NCBI GenBank assembly: GCA_035439505.1
Contig: DAORKJ010000064.1
Location: 1 to 22,004 of the forward strand
Direction: 5' to 3'
DNA length: 22,004 nucleotides
Origin: UBA7236 sp035439505
Lineage (GTDB): Bacteria; Bacteroidota; Bacteroidia; Chitinophagales; BACL12
Position numbers and translations under genes: made by a program. Positions 15,400 through 22,004 of the stretch are shown here, piece after piece. How positions within the stretch are numbered: the first letter of the stretch is position 1; each line of letters starts with the position of its first letter. Under the pieces are notes generated by a model that worked only from the letters and a program-made list of their open reading frames with translations, ran no database searches and was not told the DNA's origin.

Positions 15400-15996
15400 T
15401 TAATTATCTTTATAATGCCACAAATGCATGCAAGCATATGTCCTATAAGGTGCCCATGATGCTGCAATTTTTTGCATTTTATTCAGCAACGACTTTTTAT
15501 CTTTATATTTTATCTGATATAAATTAATCATTGCTTGTTGTATGCCTAAATCATCTACAGGAAAAATATTTTCTCTACCTAAGGTAAACATCAACAACAT
15601 TTCTACTGTCCATCTGCCCACACCTTTGATTTGTGTCAAATATTGAATAACTTCTTCATCGCCCATCTTTTTTAAAACTGCCGCCTGCATACCAAATTGT
15701 ATTTCAAACTGCGCTACATTTTGAATATACTGCACCTTTGCATTCGACAATCCTATGCTTCTTAAGGTTTCAAATGGAGTGTTTACAATGGCTTCAGCAC
15801 TTGGAATTTTCCCATCATATAAATTCAAAAATCGCTGATGGAAAACAGCTGCAACTTTAGTTGATAATTGCTGACTCATTATTGAACTGCACAAATGGAA
15901 GTACACCTGTTTGCGTTGCTTTATTGAAAAACTGCCATGTTGCTTGATTAAACTTGCTAATCGTTCATCCTGTTTTAAATGTTGCACATAATCCAT
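15400..15996 (-). CDS. AlkA-type DNA-3-methyladenine glycosylase (HhH-GPD)
   Basis: This is a monofunctional-type base-excision glycosylase expected to remove alkylated purines from DNA. The helix-hairpin-helix is LTQIKGVGRWTVEMLLMFTLG, interrupted only for citation length, followed by IFPVDDLGIQQ. The catalytic aspartate is one of Asp148/Asp149, more likely Asp149 by alignment with the E. coli AlkA DDYL motif. The N-terminal helical part has SSIMSQQLSTKVA, the usual QQ-x-x-x-x-A pattern. At 198 aa it lacks the N-terminal TBP-like domain of E. coli AlkA and resembles the compact eukaryotic MAG1 and Bacillus-type enzymes. No C-terminal iron-sulfur cysteines are present, which argues against endonuclease III or MutY. 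It diverges from the small membrane protein gene across 82 bp. No ada gene is nearby. Confidence 0.92.
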   Translation of the reverse strand: MDYVQHLKQDERLASLIKQHGSFSIKQRKQVYFHLCSSIMSQQLSTKVAAVFHQRFLNLYDGKIPSAEAIVNTPFETLRSIGLSNAKVQYIQNVAQFEIQFGMQAAVLKKMGDEEVIQYLTQIKGVGRWTVEMLLMFTLGRENIFPVDDLGIQQAMINLYQIKYKDKKSLLNKMQKIAASWAPYRTYACMHLWHYKDN

Positions 15997-16043
15997 TGTA
16001 ATCTTTTTAATTGGGTTGAAATTAAAGTTTTTTTTTGTTCGTT

Positions 16044-16074
16044 TTTGTAAAATTCAGGCAAGTTAATATCTTCA
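16044..16074 (+). promoter_or_regulatory. Promoter placed almost at the start codon of the small membrane protein gene
   Basis: The tttg at 16044-16047 and tatcttca at 16067-16074 are separated by 19 bp, the preferred Bacteroidota spacing, and the -7 box resembles TAnnTTTG. The ATG is at 16079, four bases later, which would give a leaderless or nearly leaderless mRNA. If so, the true start could be a later codon, but no good alternative Met occurs before residue 38. Confidence 0.45.
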
Positions 16075-16078
16075 CCAA

Positions 16079-16444
16079 ATGGAAAATAGCACTTCCCAAA
16101 GAACAACACCTTCCTATATTTGGTTTGTCCTGCATTTTGTAATTACACTTTTAGCATGGATTGGTCCGTTTATTTTCGATTGGTATTTAATGATTACAGC
16201 TTACTGCATCGTGTTATTACAATTTTTGGTTTTTAATCGCTGTTTGATGAATATAAAACACGATTTGTCTGAAGATGAACACATGACGTTTTACGCCTAT
16301 TTATTCGAATCAGTTGGTATTCATTTCAACCGACGAAAGCTCAAAATATTCGTAAGGAAATGGTTATATGCCTGCCTTGGTGTATTTACCCTCATCTTAC
16401 AATTACTGTTGCATTATCAACCATTACTCAGCCTTTCACTTTAA
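16079..16444 (+). CDS. Small three-helix membrane protein, unknown function
   Basis: I do not recognise a named family. The 121-residue product has hydrophobic helices at about 14-33, 36-54 and 95-112. Between the second and third is a polar stretch with FNRCLMNIKHDLSEDEHMTF (52-71), followed by FESVGIHFNRRKLKIFVRKW, which is basic and probably cytoplasmic. The second helix ending in QFLVFNRC and the later E-S-x-G-x-x-x-N words look like a conserved pattern rather than random hydrophobic sequence. It stands between divergent alkA-type and downstream S9 genes; the S9 gene follows after 67 bp but has its own predicted promoter, so an operon link is uncertain. Confidence 0.75.
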   Translation: MENSTSQRTTPSYIWFVLHFVITLLAWIGPFIFDWYLMITAYCIVLLQFLVFNRCLMNIKHDLSEDEHMTFYAYLFESVGIHFNRRKLKIFVRKWLYACLGVFTLILQLLLHYQPLLSLSL

Positions 16445-16462
16445 CATTATGTAACATCGTCC

Positions 16463-16496
16463 AACACCTAATATTCGGACAGGTGTTCTATCTTCG
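16463..16496 (+). promoter_or_regulatory. Inverted repeat abutting the -7 box of the S9 peptidase gene
   Basis: The arms aacacct (16463-16469) and aggtgtt (16481-16487) are perfect complements around 11 bases. One base later comes tatcttcg (16489-16496), a -7-like box 15 bp before the ATG at 16512. The palindrome occupies the -33 to -10 zone, so it may be an operator, or the end of the upstream transcript. No TTTG lies at -33. Confidence 0.4.
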
Positions 16497-16511
16497 CAAA
16501 AATTTAGTTTC

Positions 16512-18563
16512 ATGATAAAACGTTATTTAGTTGTATTGTTGGCTGCCGGAAACCTGACTGCTTTTAGCCAAAATGTGCTTACTCCTGAAAAACTTTGGAG
16601 CCTAAGTAGGGTAGGGGCTGAAACCATTTCACCTGATGGCAAACAGGTTATTTATGGGGTTACCAATTACGACATCGCTACCGGCTCTAGCGAACGTGAT
16701 TTATATAGTGTGGCTATTTCCGGAAATGAGGTTAAAAAAATCACTTCAACCAAAGGCAGCGAAGGTGGTGTGATGACACTCCCAAATGGTAAAATGGGTT
16801 ATCTCTATAAAGGTCAGCTTTGGGAAGCAGAATGGGATGGTTCTAACCCTGTTCAACGAACTGAATATGAAGGTGGAATCAGCAATATCCGTTTTTCACC
16901 TGACGGAAAAAATATCTTATTTTCCAAAGATGTTCAATTACAAAATGTAACGGCAAATACTATTTATAATGATATTCCCAACAGTAATGTGCGCGTATAC
17001 AATAGTTTAAATTATCGCCACTGGGATACATGGGAAGATGGTGCGTATAGTCATCTTTTTATTGCCTCTTTCGACAGGACCAAAATAATTGGTGAAAAAG
17101 ACATCATGGAAGGTCAATTATTTGATTGTCCGCAAATGCCTTTTGGTGGAACTGAAGACATGATTTGGCATCCTGATGGCAAACGTGTTATTTATGTTAC
17201 CAAAGCCAAAACCGGAACAGAATATACTGTTAGCACAAACACCGATATATTTATTTATAATGTGGAGACAGGTAAAACAACCAATCTCACAGAAGGAATG
17301 AAGGGTTATGATACCAATCCGAATGTTTCACCTGATGGTAACCGCATCGCATGGTTAAGTATGGAACGCGATGGTTATGAAGCGGACAAAAACCGGATTT
17401 TTGTGCAGGATAAAAAAACAAATGCCAAAATTGACCTTACGGCATCGTTTGACGAAACTGTTGAAGCAATTAGATGGAGCAACGATGGTAAATACATTTA
17501 TTTTATTAGCGCAATTAACGGAACATTGCAATTGTTTGAATTGGACGTTGAAAACAGTCTTACCGTTGTAGATAATGGTGGAAGAAAGAAAAACCCAATC
17601 AGACAAATTACTGAAGGCGATTTCGATATTACCGGCATGGTTGGCGAAGTGAATGGAACTATGGTGGTAACAAGAACAGACATGAATCACGCAGCTGAAA
17701 TTTTCAAAGTTGATTTATCCAAAGGCAACGTGACAGCGATAACAAATACCAACGCAACTAAATACGAACAAATCGGCATGTGTAAAACCGAACGTAAAAT
17801 GGTGAAAACTACCGATGGAAAAGATATGCTGGTTTGGTTTATTTACCCGCCGGACTTCGACCCTAAAAAGAAATATCCTACCTTATTATATTGCCAGGGA
17901 GGGCCTCAAAGTGCATTAACCCAGTTTTATTCTTTCAGATGGAATTTCCAGCTGATGGCTTCTCAGGGTTATATAGTTGTAGCTCCAAACCGCAGAGGTA
18001 TGCCGGGCCATGGAACTGCTTGGAATGAACAAATTAGTGGTGACTGGGGCGGACAAGCTATTCAGGATTATTATAGTGCTATTGATTATGCTAAAACTTT
18101 ACCATATGTTGATGGCAACCGCTGTGCAGCTGTAGGTGCTAGTTACGGCGGTTACAGTGTATATATGATGGCAGGAACCCATAACAACAGATTCAAAAGC
18201 TTTATTGCACATGACGGTTTGTTTAACCTGAAAGCATTTTATGGCACAACAGATGAAATGTGGTTTGCCGATTGGGATATGGGCGGTCCATACTGGCAAA
18301 GTGGCGAACAGGATAAATCTTATAATGAATTTAATCCTATGAATTATGTGAAGGACTGGAATACACCAATTTTAATTTATCAGGGAGGTAAAGATTTCAG
18401 AACAACTGAAGATCAGGCTTTTCAAGCATTTCAGGCTGCACAGTTGCGAAAAATACCTTCGCGTTTTGTATACCTGCCGGAAGAAAACCACTGGGTGCTC
18501 AAATGCCATAATGCGTTAGCATGGCAGCGTGAATTCTATAAGTGGCTGGATGAAACTTTATAA
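16512..18563 (+). CDS. Exported S9 family prolyl oligopeptidase (DPP5-like)
   Basis: This serine peptidase trims short peptides. A signal peptide ends near residue 20 (MIKRYLVVLLAAGNLTAFSQ). Residues about 40-400 form a beta-propeller with WD40/TolB-like blades, seen as ISPDGKQVIYG, FSPDGKNILFS, WHPDGKRVIYV, VSPDGNRIAWL and WSNDGKYIYFI. The alpha/beta hydrolase domain carries Ser544 in GASYGGY, Asp628 in YQGGKDFRTTEDQ and His660 in EENHWVL, so the triad is complete. Length 683 and the triad spacing are very close to dipeptidyl-peptidase 5 of Porphyromonas as I recall it (684 aa), so DPP5 is the best guess. Other S9C acylaminoacyl peptidases remain possible. With the M49 enzyme it suggests periplasmic peptide breakdown. 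Its last 28 bp overlap the convergent helical-protein gene. Confidence 0.93.
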   Translation: MIKRYLVVLLAAGNLTAFSQNVLTPEKLWSLSRVGAETISPDGKQVIYGVTNYDIATGSSERDLYSVAISGNEVKKITSTKGSEGGVMTLPNGKMGYLYKGQLWEAEWDGSNPVQRTEYEGGISNIRFSPDGKNILFSKDVQLQNVTANTIYNDIPNSNVRVYNSLNYRHWDTWEDGAYSHLFIASFDRTKIIGEKDIMEGQLFDCPQMPFGGTEDMIWHPDGKRVIYVTKAKTGTEYTVSTNTDIFIYNVETGKTTNLTEGMKGYDTNPNVSPDGNRIAWLSMERDGYEADKNRIFVQDKKTNAKIDLTASFDETVEAIRWSNDGKYIYFISAINGTLQLFELDVENSLTVVDNGGRKKNPIRQITEGDFDITGMVGEVNGTMVVTRTDMNHAAEIFKVDLSKGNVTAITNTNATKYEQIGMCKTERKMVKTTDGKDMLVWFIYPPDFDPKKKYPTLLYCQGGPQSALTQFYSFRWNFQLMASQGYIVVAPNRRGMPGHGTAWNEQISGDWGGQAIQDYYSAIDYAKTLPYVDGNRCAAVGASYGGYSVYMMAGTHNNRFKSFIAHDGLFNLKAFYGTTDEMWFADWDMGGPYWQSGEQDKSYNEFNPMNYVKDWNTPILIYQGGKDFRTTEDQAFQAFQAAQLRKIPSRFVYLPEENHWVLKCHNALAWQREFYKWLDETL

Positions 18564-19861
18564 AACTTGTTGTCAAGCCAGTTTTCGAGCTGACAACTAA
18601 TAATAAACTCTTTCTCAAAATTATCCTGTTTGATACGCGATAAATTCGCCTTCCAAACAGGATATTTTTTTGCCAAAACATGCTTCAAATGGGCATTGGT
18701 GATGTATTCCCGTATAATTTTAACAATCAAATCAATCGTTCCAGTTTCTGTCTGAATTTTTTCGAAATATCGTTTAAAAGAGCGCAAATAATGTAAACAA
18801 TAAGTGGTATTGCCCAACTCCACATGCGCAAGCATATATATGACCCTCGAAGGATACACCTGATAGGCAAATGGGGTTAATTTCTCTAATTCAAAGACAG
18901 GTAACAATTCATCCAGCACTTTATTGTATTCACCTAAGCCGAAATAAGATACCGCTTTGTAATAATGGGTAGCAATTTGCAGGTTAACGCCCCCTATTTC
19001 TGAAAGTGTTGAAAGTATTGATTGATGCTCTGCATAAAACGACAAACACCCTTTGAAATTACCGGATAAACACAAGTTGTTCAGCATNNNNNNNNNNNNN
19101 NNNNNNNNNNNNNNNNNNNNNNNNNNNNNNNNNNNNNNNNNNNNNNNNNNNNNNNNNNNNNNNNNNNNNNNNNNNNNNNNNNNNNNNGCTTTTAATGGCA
19201 ATTTTTCAAATAAACCATCAAAAATCGGGTCATCAGTAATCTGCTGAATCCGTTTATAAAACTGTTTTTTGTCGGTAAACCTATACTTGGCTTCCACCAG
19301 GTTCAATTCATTGTATTTGGCTAAAATAAACAAGGCGTGTTTGTAGTTATCGATATGCACCATATCGTCCTTAAACCCTTTACCCATATGACTTATGAAC
19401 CAATCGGTCATTTGCATATTACCGGCAAACCGCAATTCATAACGGCTCAACAAGATGTATTCCGCCAAAGTATCTTGCTGTAATGTCCGGGTTTTGTGTT
19501 TGTTTACCAGGGGTAGAAATAATTCCGGCAAACCCTTTTCTGTTAAAGTTTCCAGGTCGCTGATGACATTGCCCAAACGGCTTTCGTCCGATGAATGATA
19601 ACTCCTGAGTGCTTTTAATATCATTTTACGGAGGTAGTGTTTCTCATAAGTCAATTGCTTGGCGTACGACTTTTTCTCAAGCTTCTTTTTTAAGGCCTCC
19701 TCATCGTAAACCTGCTGTTTTTCCATTATCTCAAATATCTCCAAATAGTTCTTTTGACCTTTTACCAGACCGCTAAAGAGCTTGAAGTACCGCTTTTCGT
19801 TGCGACTTAACGAATGCACTAATTGGAAAGTAATATCCGGTTTTTGAACTGTAGTTGGCAT
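18536..19861 (-). CDS. Large alpha-helical protein of unknown function (interrupted by assembly gap)
   Basis: I cannot assign a function. The frame encodes about 441 residues, with roughly 34 unknown where 100 N bases intervene. The N-terminus (FQLVHSLSRNEKRYFKLFSG) and the long run of amphipathic helices with charged faces (NYLEIFEIMEKQQVYDEEAL) suggest an all-helical repeat fold of TPR type. Words such as THYYKAVSYFGLGEYNKVL are TPR-like. It has no signal peptide or membrane helix. The opening S-L-S-x-N-E-K-R-Y-F-K-L-F resembles a group of Bacteroidota hypothetical proteins as I recall them. The reading frame continues across the gap only if the missing length is 1 modulo 3, so the two halves may not be joined exactly as drawn. 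The stop lies 28 bp inside the convergent S9 gene. Confidence 0.75.
   Translation of the reverse strand: MPTTVQKPDITFQLVHSLSRNEKRYFKLFSGLVKGQKNYLEIFEIMEKQQVYDEEALKKKLEKKSYAKQLTYEKHYLRKMILKALRSYHSSDESRLGNVISDLETLTEKGLPELFLPLVNKHKTRTLQQDTLAEYILLSRYELRFAGNMQMTDWFISHMGKGFKDDMVHIDNYKHALFILAKYNELNLVEAKYRFTDKKQFYKRIQQITDDPIFDGLFEKLPLKXXXXXXXXXXXXXXXXXXXXXXXXXXXXXXXXXXMLNNLCLSGNFKGCLSFYAEHQSILSTLSEIGGVNLQIATHYYKAVSYFGLGEYNKVLDELLPVFELEKLTPFAYQVYPSRVIYMLAHVELGNTTYCLHYLRSFKRYFEKIQTETGTIDLIVKIIREYITNAHLKHVLAKKYPVWKANLSRIKQDNFEKEFIISCQLENWLDNKFYKVSSSHL
19088..19187. other. Assembly gap (100 N)
   Basis: Exactly 100 N interrupt the helical-protein gene. A run of this size is a usual placeholder for a gap of unknown length. 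Any sequence-based claim about the gene between residue about 224 and 259 is unsupported. Confidence 0.98.
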
Positions 19862-20189
19862 GTAAGTATGACGATTCAGGTTTCAAATTAGTTGTCGGAA
19901 TCCAACGTTTTAAGGTAAAAATGGTAAAACCTTATGCAACCAAATAATAGTAGAGATAATGTATTTTAAATTATTGTATTACAGTTACTTATAAATTATT
20001 CAATTACCCATTTTGAAGCAATAGTTTAAAATTTTATGGACAAATTATTCATATCTGACTACCAATATACCTGTTGGTAGCCCATCGAATTTGCCATAGT
20101 CTGCCAATTTTTGGTTTTGGGGGGATGTAATTCCACCTCACATTTGCCTTATCAGTTCACAGGGAATGTTCACGCATTTCCACAAACCA
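19862..20189. other. Divergent intergenic region with a 7-bp inverted repeat
   Basis: This gap between the helical-protein gene and the M23 gene is AT-rich. I found ctaccaa (20059-20065) and ttggtag (20074-20080) as a perfect inverted repeat around tatacctg, a possible operator. A ggtaaaa word repeats at the left end. No -33/-7 pair was convincing, no tRNA or small RNA shape was recognised, and no coding frame is supported. Confidence 0.5.
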
Positions 20190-21947
20190 ATGAAAATTAT
20201 GAAGAAATTACATTTACCAATGCTGATGCTGCTGTTGATGGTTTTCAACACACATGCTCAACTGGCATTTGAACGGGACGACAGCGAAGTCCCAACACTC
20301 GAAACCGAAGACCCGAAAATGGGAGAGGAGCTCCCTCCTGACGGCTATGACGGGTTTAATTCTGCCGACATTCACGACGAGCTTACAGTTGAACAACGTG
20401 ATGTTATCTGGCAAAACATCCACGCCAATTCGCTAAAACTCAAGGCTCAGGGCATCATTCCTCAGGCTAAAATGGGTTTGGTTCCCGGAGATGATCTGCG
20501 TTATCCGCTAAAATTGTCGGTTGGCGACTTTGTTTACAATTGGAATGCATTTTATTGGAACAGCAACTTTGTAGATGAAAATGCGGCTGCCGGAGCGGTT
20601 TTAGATTACAATTGCGGCAATAGAACTTACGATATTCCCGGTTATAATCACCAGGGTCAGGATATTGCCTTGTGGCCGTTTAGCTGGAATTTAGTGGCAG
20701 GAAATTATGCTCAAGTAGTTGCTGCAGCCGGTGGTTGGATTACATTTAAGCAAGATGGCAACTTTGATATGAATTGTGGTTTCGGCGGTGGCGATTGGAA
20801 CGCCGTTTATCTCGAACATCCCGATGGTTCTGTTACCTGGTATGGCCACATGAAAAATGGCTCACTAACGGCAAAACCGATTGGCGCATGGGTAAATCGT
20901 GGTGAATATCTCGGTGTAGTTGCCAGCTCAGGCCAGTCTACCGGTCCGCACTTACATTTTGAAGTATATGATGCTGCCGGTAATCTGGTGGATCCAAACG
21001 CAGGACCTTGTAATGGTATGGGTGGCGTTAACTGGTGGAAAGACCCAAAACCGTATTATTATTCGAAAATAAATGCCATTTATACACATTGTGCTCCGCC
21101 AACATTTATGGCTTGTCCAAACCTTGATATCACCAACATTTGTGATACGTATTATCCGGGAAGTCTGGTTTACTTTTTCAGCTACTTTACCGAAACCCTT
21201 GCCGGACAACATGCATTTTACCAGATTTATAAACCTGATGGCACCTTATGGAACCAATGGACCTATAGTTTCCCATTATCGTATATGGCAAGTTACTGGT
21301 ATTGGTCATTCACTTTACCTGCCGGAAACACAGGGATTTGGACATTTAAAGTGAAGTTTAAAGGTAAATTGCTGACTTACTACTTTAACGTAATTAATCC
21401 ATTGGAAGCAGATGGTTCACTGGAACGTGTTGGCGAGGATAACCGTGTGTATTGGATGAATGATCCGCTGTTTGAAAATGCTTCATTCACCATAGAAAAA
21501 TCTCAAAATCAAACGGATATCACCACTGTAGCAAGTATAAATGGTCTATCTATGAGCGCGGCACCGTATTATAGCTGGACTGACCCTGAATCAGCATCAA
21601 ATACGCAGTTTTACCGTATTACCACCACATTCAACAACGGTCAAACCCATGTGGGACAATGGTTAGCAGCTAAAAACACGCCTAAAACCCCCGATTTGGC
21701 TGACCAAGAACTGATTTATCCGGTTCCGGCCACTAATCAGCTAATGGTTATGGTAAATGGTTCAGCCGGTAATTCCATTCGCTACAGCATCAGCAATGCG
21801 TCCGGACAACTTATACAGGAATCTGGCACCACATTAGCCACCGATAATCTATTGCAATTATCTGTAAGCGATTTGGCAAACGGCATGTATTTTCTGACAA
21901 TTGTTGAAGACAATAATATCCGTCAACATCAATTTGTAAAACAATAA
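20190..21947 (+). CDS. T9SS-secreted M23 (LytM) zinc endopeptidase
   Basis: M23 enzymes cleave peptidoglycan cross-bridges or other peptides. A signal peptide is clear (MKIMKKLHLPMLMLLLMVF, cleaved near THA/Q). I start at 20190 because that Met begins a basic leader; 20199 is an equal alternative, and 20166 adds eight untypical residues. The catalytic domain holds His154 and Asp158 (HQGQD), His220 (WYGHM) and His254-Leu-His256 (GPHLHFEVYD), so zinc ligands and catalytic His are intact. About residues 300-400 look like an Ig-type beta domain and 400-500 an FN3-like one (SFTIEKSQN...YRITTTFNNG). Residues 508-585 (LIYPVPATNQL to NIRQHQFVKQ) match the type A T9SS sorting domain. So the enzyme should cross the outer membrane by T9SS and be anchored or released there. 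It fits the PorX regulator in this window. A terminator follows 19 bp after the stop. Confidence 0.92.
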   Translation: MKIMKKLHLPMLMLLLMVFNTHAQLAFERDDSEVPTLETEDPKMGEELPPDGYDGFNSADIHDELTVEQRDVIWQNIHANSLKLKAQGIIPQAKMGLVPGDDLRYPLKLSVGDFVYNWNAFYWNSNFVDENAAAGAVLDYNCGNRTYDIPGYNHQGQDIALWPFSWNLVAGNYAQVVAAAGGWITFKQDGNFDMNCGFGGGDWNAVYLEHPDGSVTWYGHMKNGSLTAKPIGAWVNRGEYLGVVASSGQSTGPHLHFEVYDAAGNLVDPNAGPCNGMGGVNWWKDPKPYYYSKINAIYTHCAPPTFMACPNLDITNICDTYYPGSLVYFFSYFTETLAGQHAFYQIYKPDGTLWNQWTYSFPLSYMASYWYWSFTLPAGNTGIWTFKVKFKGKLLTYYFNVINPLEADGSLERVGEDNRVYWMNDPLFENASFTIEKSQNQTDITTVASINGLSMSAAPYYSWTDPESASNTQFYRITTTFNNGQTHVGQWLAAKNTPKTPDLADQELIYPVPATNQLMVMVNGSAGNSIRYSISNASGQLIQESGTTLATDNLLQLSVSDLANGMYFLTIVEDNNIRQHQFVKQ

Positions 21948-21966
21948 ATCCCTTCAACATACCAGT

Positions 21967-21997
21967 AAAATCCCGCCGGGCTGTGCGGGATTTTTTT
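21967..21997 (+). terminator. Rho-independent terminator after the M23 peptidase gene
   Basis: The arms aaaatcccgc (21967-21976) and gcgggatttt (21985-21994) form a 10-bp stem around cgggctgt, and seven T residues (21991-21997) run out of it. It is the strongest terminator in the window and lies just before the right edge. Confidence 0.93.
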
Positions 21998-22004
21998 ATG
22001 TATA

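Noticed and set aside
15400..15996. Endonuclease III or MutY assignment for the HhH-GPD protein
   Set aside because: It has no C-terminal four-cysteine iron-sulfur cluster and lacks the Lys or adenine-specific features of those families.

Overview
The window reads as chromosomal DNA of a Bacteroidota bacterium, AT-rich and low in Shine-Dalgarno sites. Independent markers agree: a fused LpxC/FabZ protein, a PorX-type response regulator with a PglZ domain, a secreted M23 peptidase ending in a type IX secretion (T9SS) C-terminal domain, and several promoters of the TTG...TAnnTTTG form used in this phylum. I cannot place it below phylum level. One run of 100 N (19088-19187) marks an assembly gap. 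I found no tRNA, rRNA, IS element, CRISPR or prophage.

Region 1-203 is non-coding and holds direct repeats around a nested palindrome. 203-5353 is a minus-strand block. A probable operon reads porX, tsaE, a four-helix membrane protein and alanine dehydrogenase, and dinB (DNA polymerase IV) lies downstream behind its own promoter. From 5456 to 10560 a plus-strand operon reads HD phosphohydrolase, lpxD, lpxC/fabZ, lpxA and an orphan ABC ATPase. Its genes are 4 and 18 bp apart and then share two ATGA stop/start overlaps. It supplies the first acylation and deacetylation steps of lipid A synthesis.

10656-11831 is nhaA, a Na+/H+ antiporter, ending at a terminator and convergent with a two-CBS-domain protein. 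12668-14737 is an exported M49 (dipeptidyl peptidase III-like) peptidase on the minus strand. Divergent from it is a small exported six-cysteine protein. Next come an AlkA-type DNA glycosylase (minus), a small membrane protein (plus), an S9 prolyl-oligopeptidase family enzyme resembling DPP5 (plus), and a large all-helical protein of unknown function (minus). The helical gene overlaps the S9 gene tail-to-tail by 28 bp and is interrupted by the gap. Last is the T9SS-secreted M23 endopeptidase with its terminator.

Functional themes are the cell envelope (lipid A enzymes, M23 cargo, PorX control of T9SS), peptide and amino-acid use (M49, S9, alanine dehydrogenase) and DNA damage handling (DinB, AlkA type). 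I see no new defence system or mobile island. The points most worth a second look are the ABC ATPase coupled to lpxA, which lacks Q-loop and H-loop residues; the uncharacterised membrane protein inside the porX-tsaE-ald operon; the small six-cysteine exported protein; and the palindromic element at the left edge.
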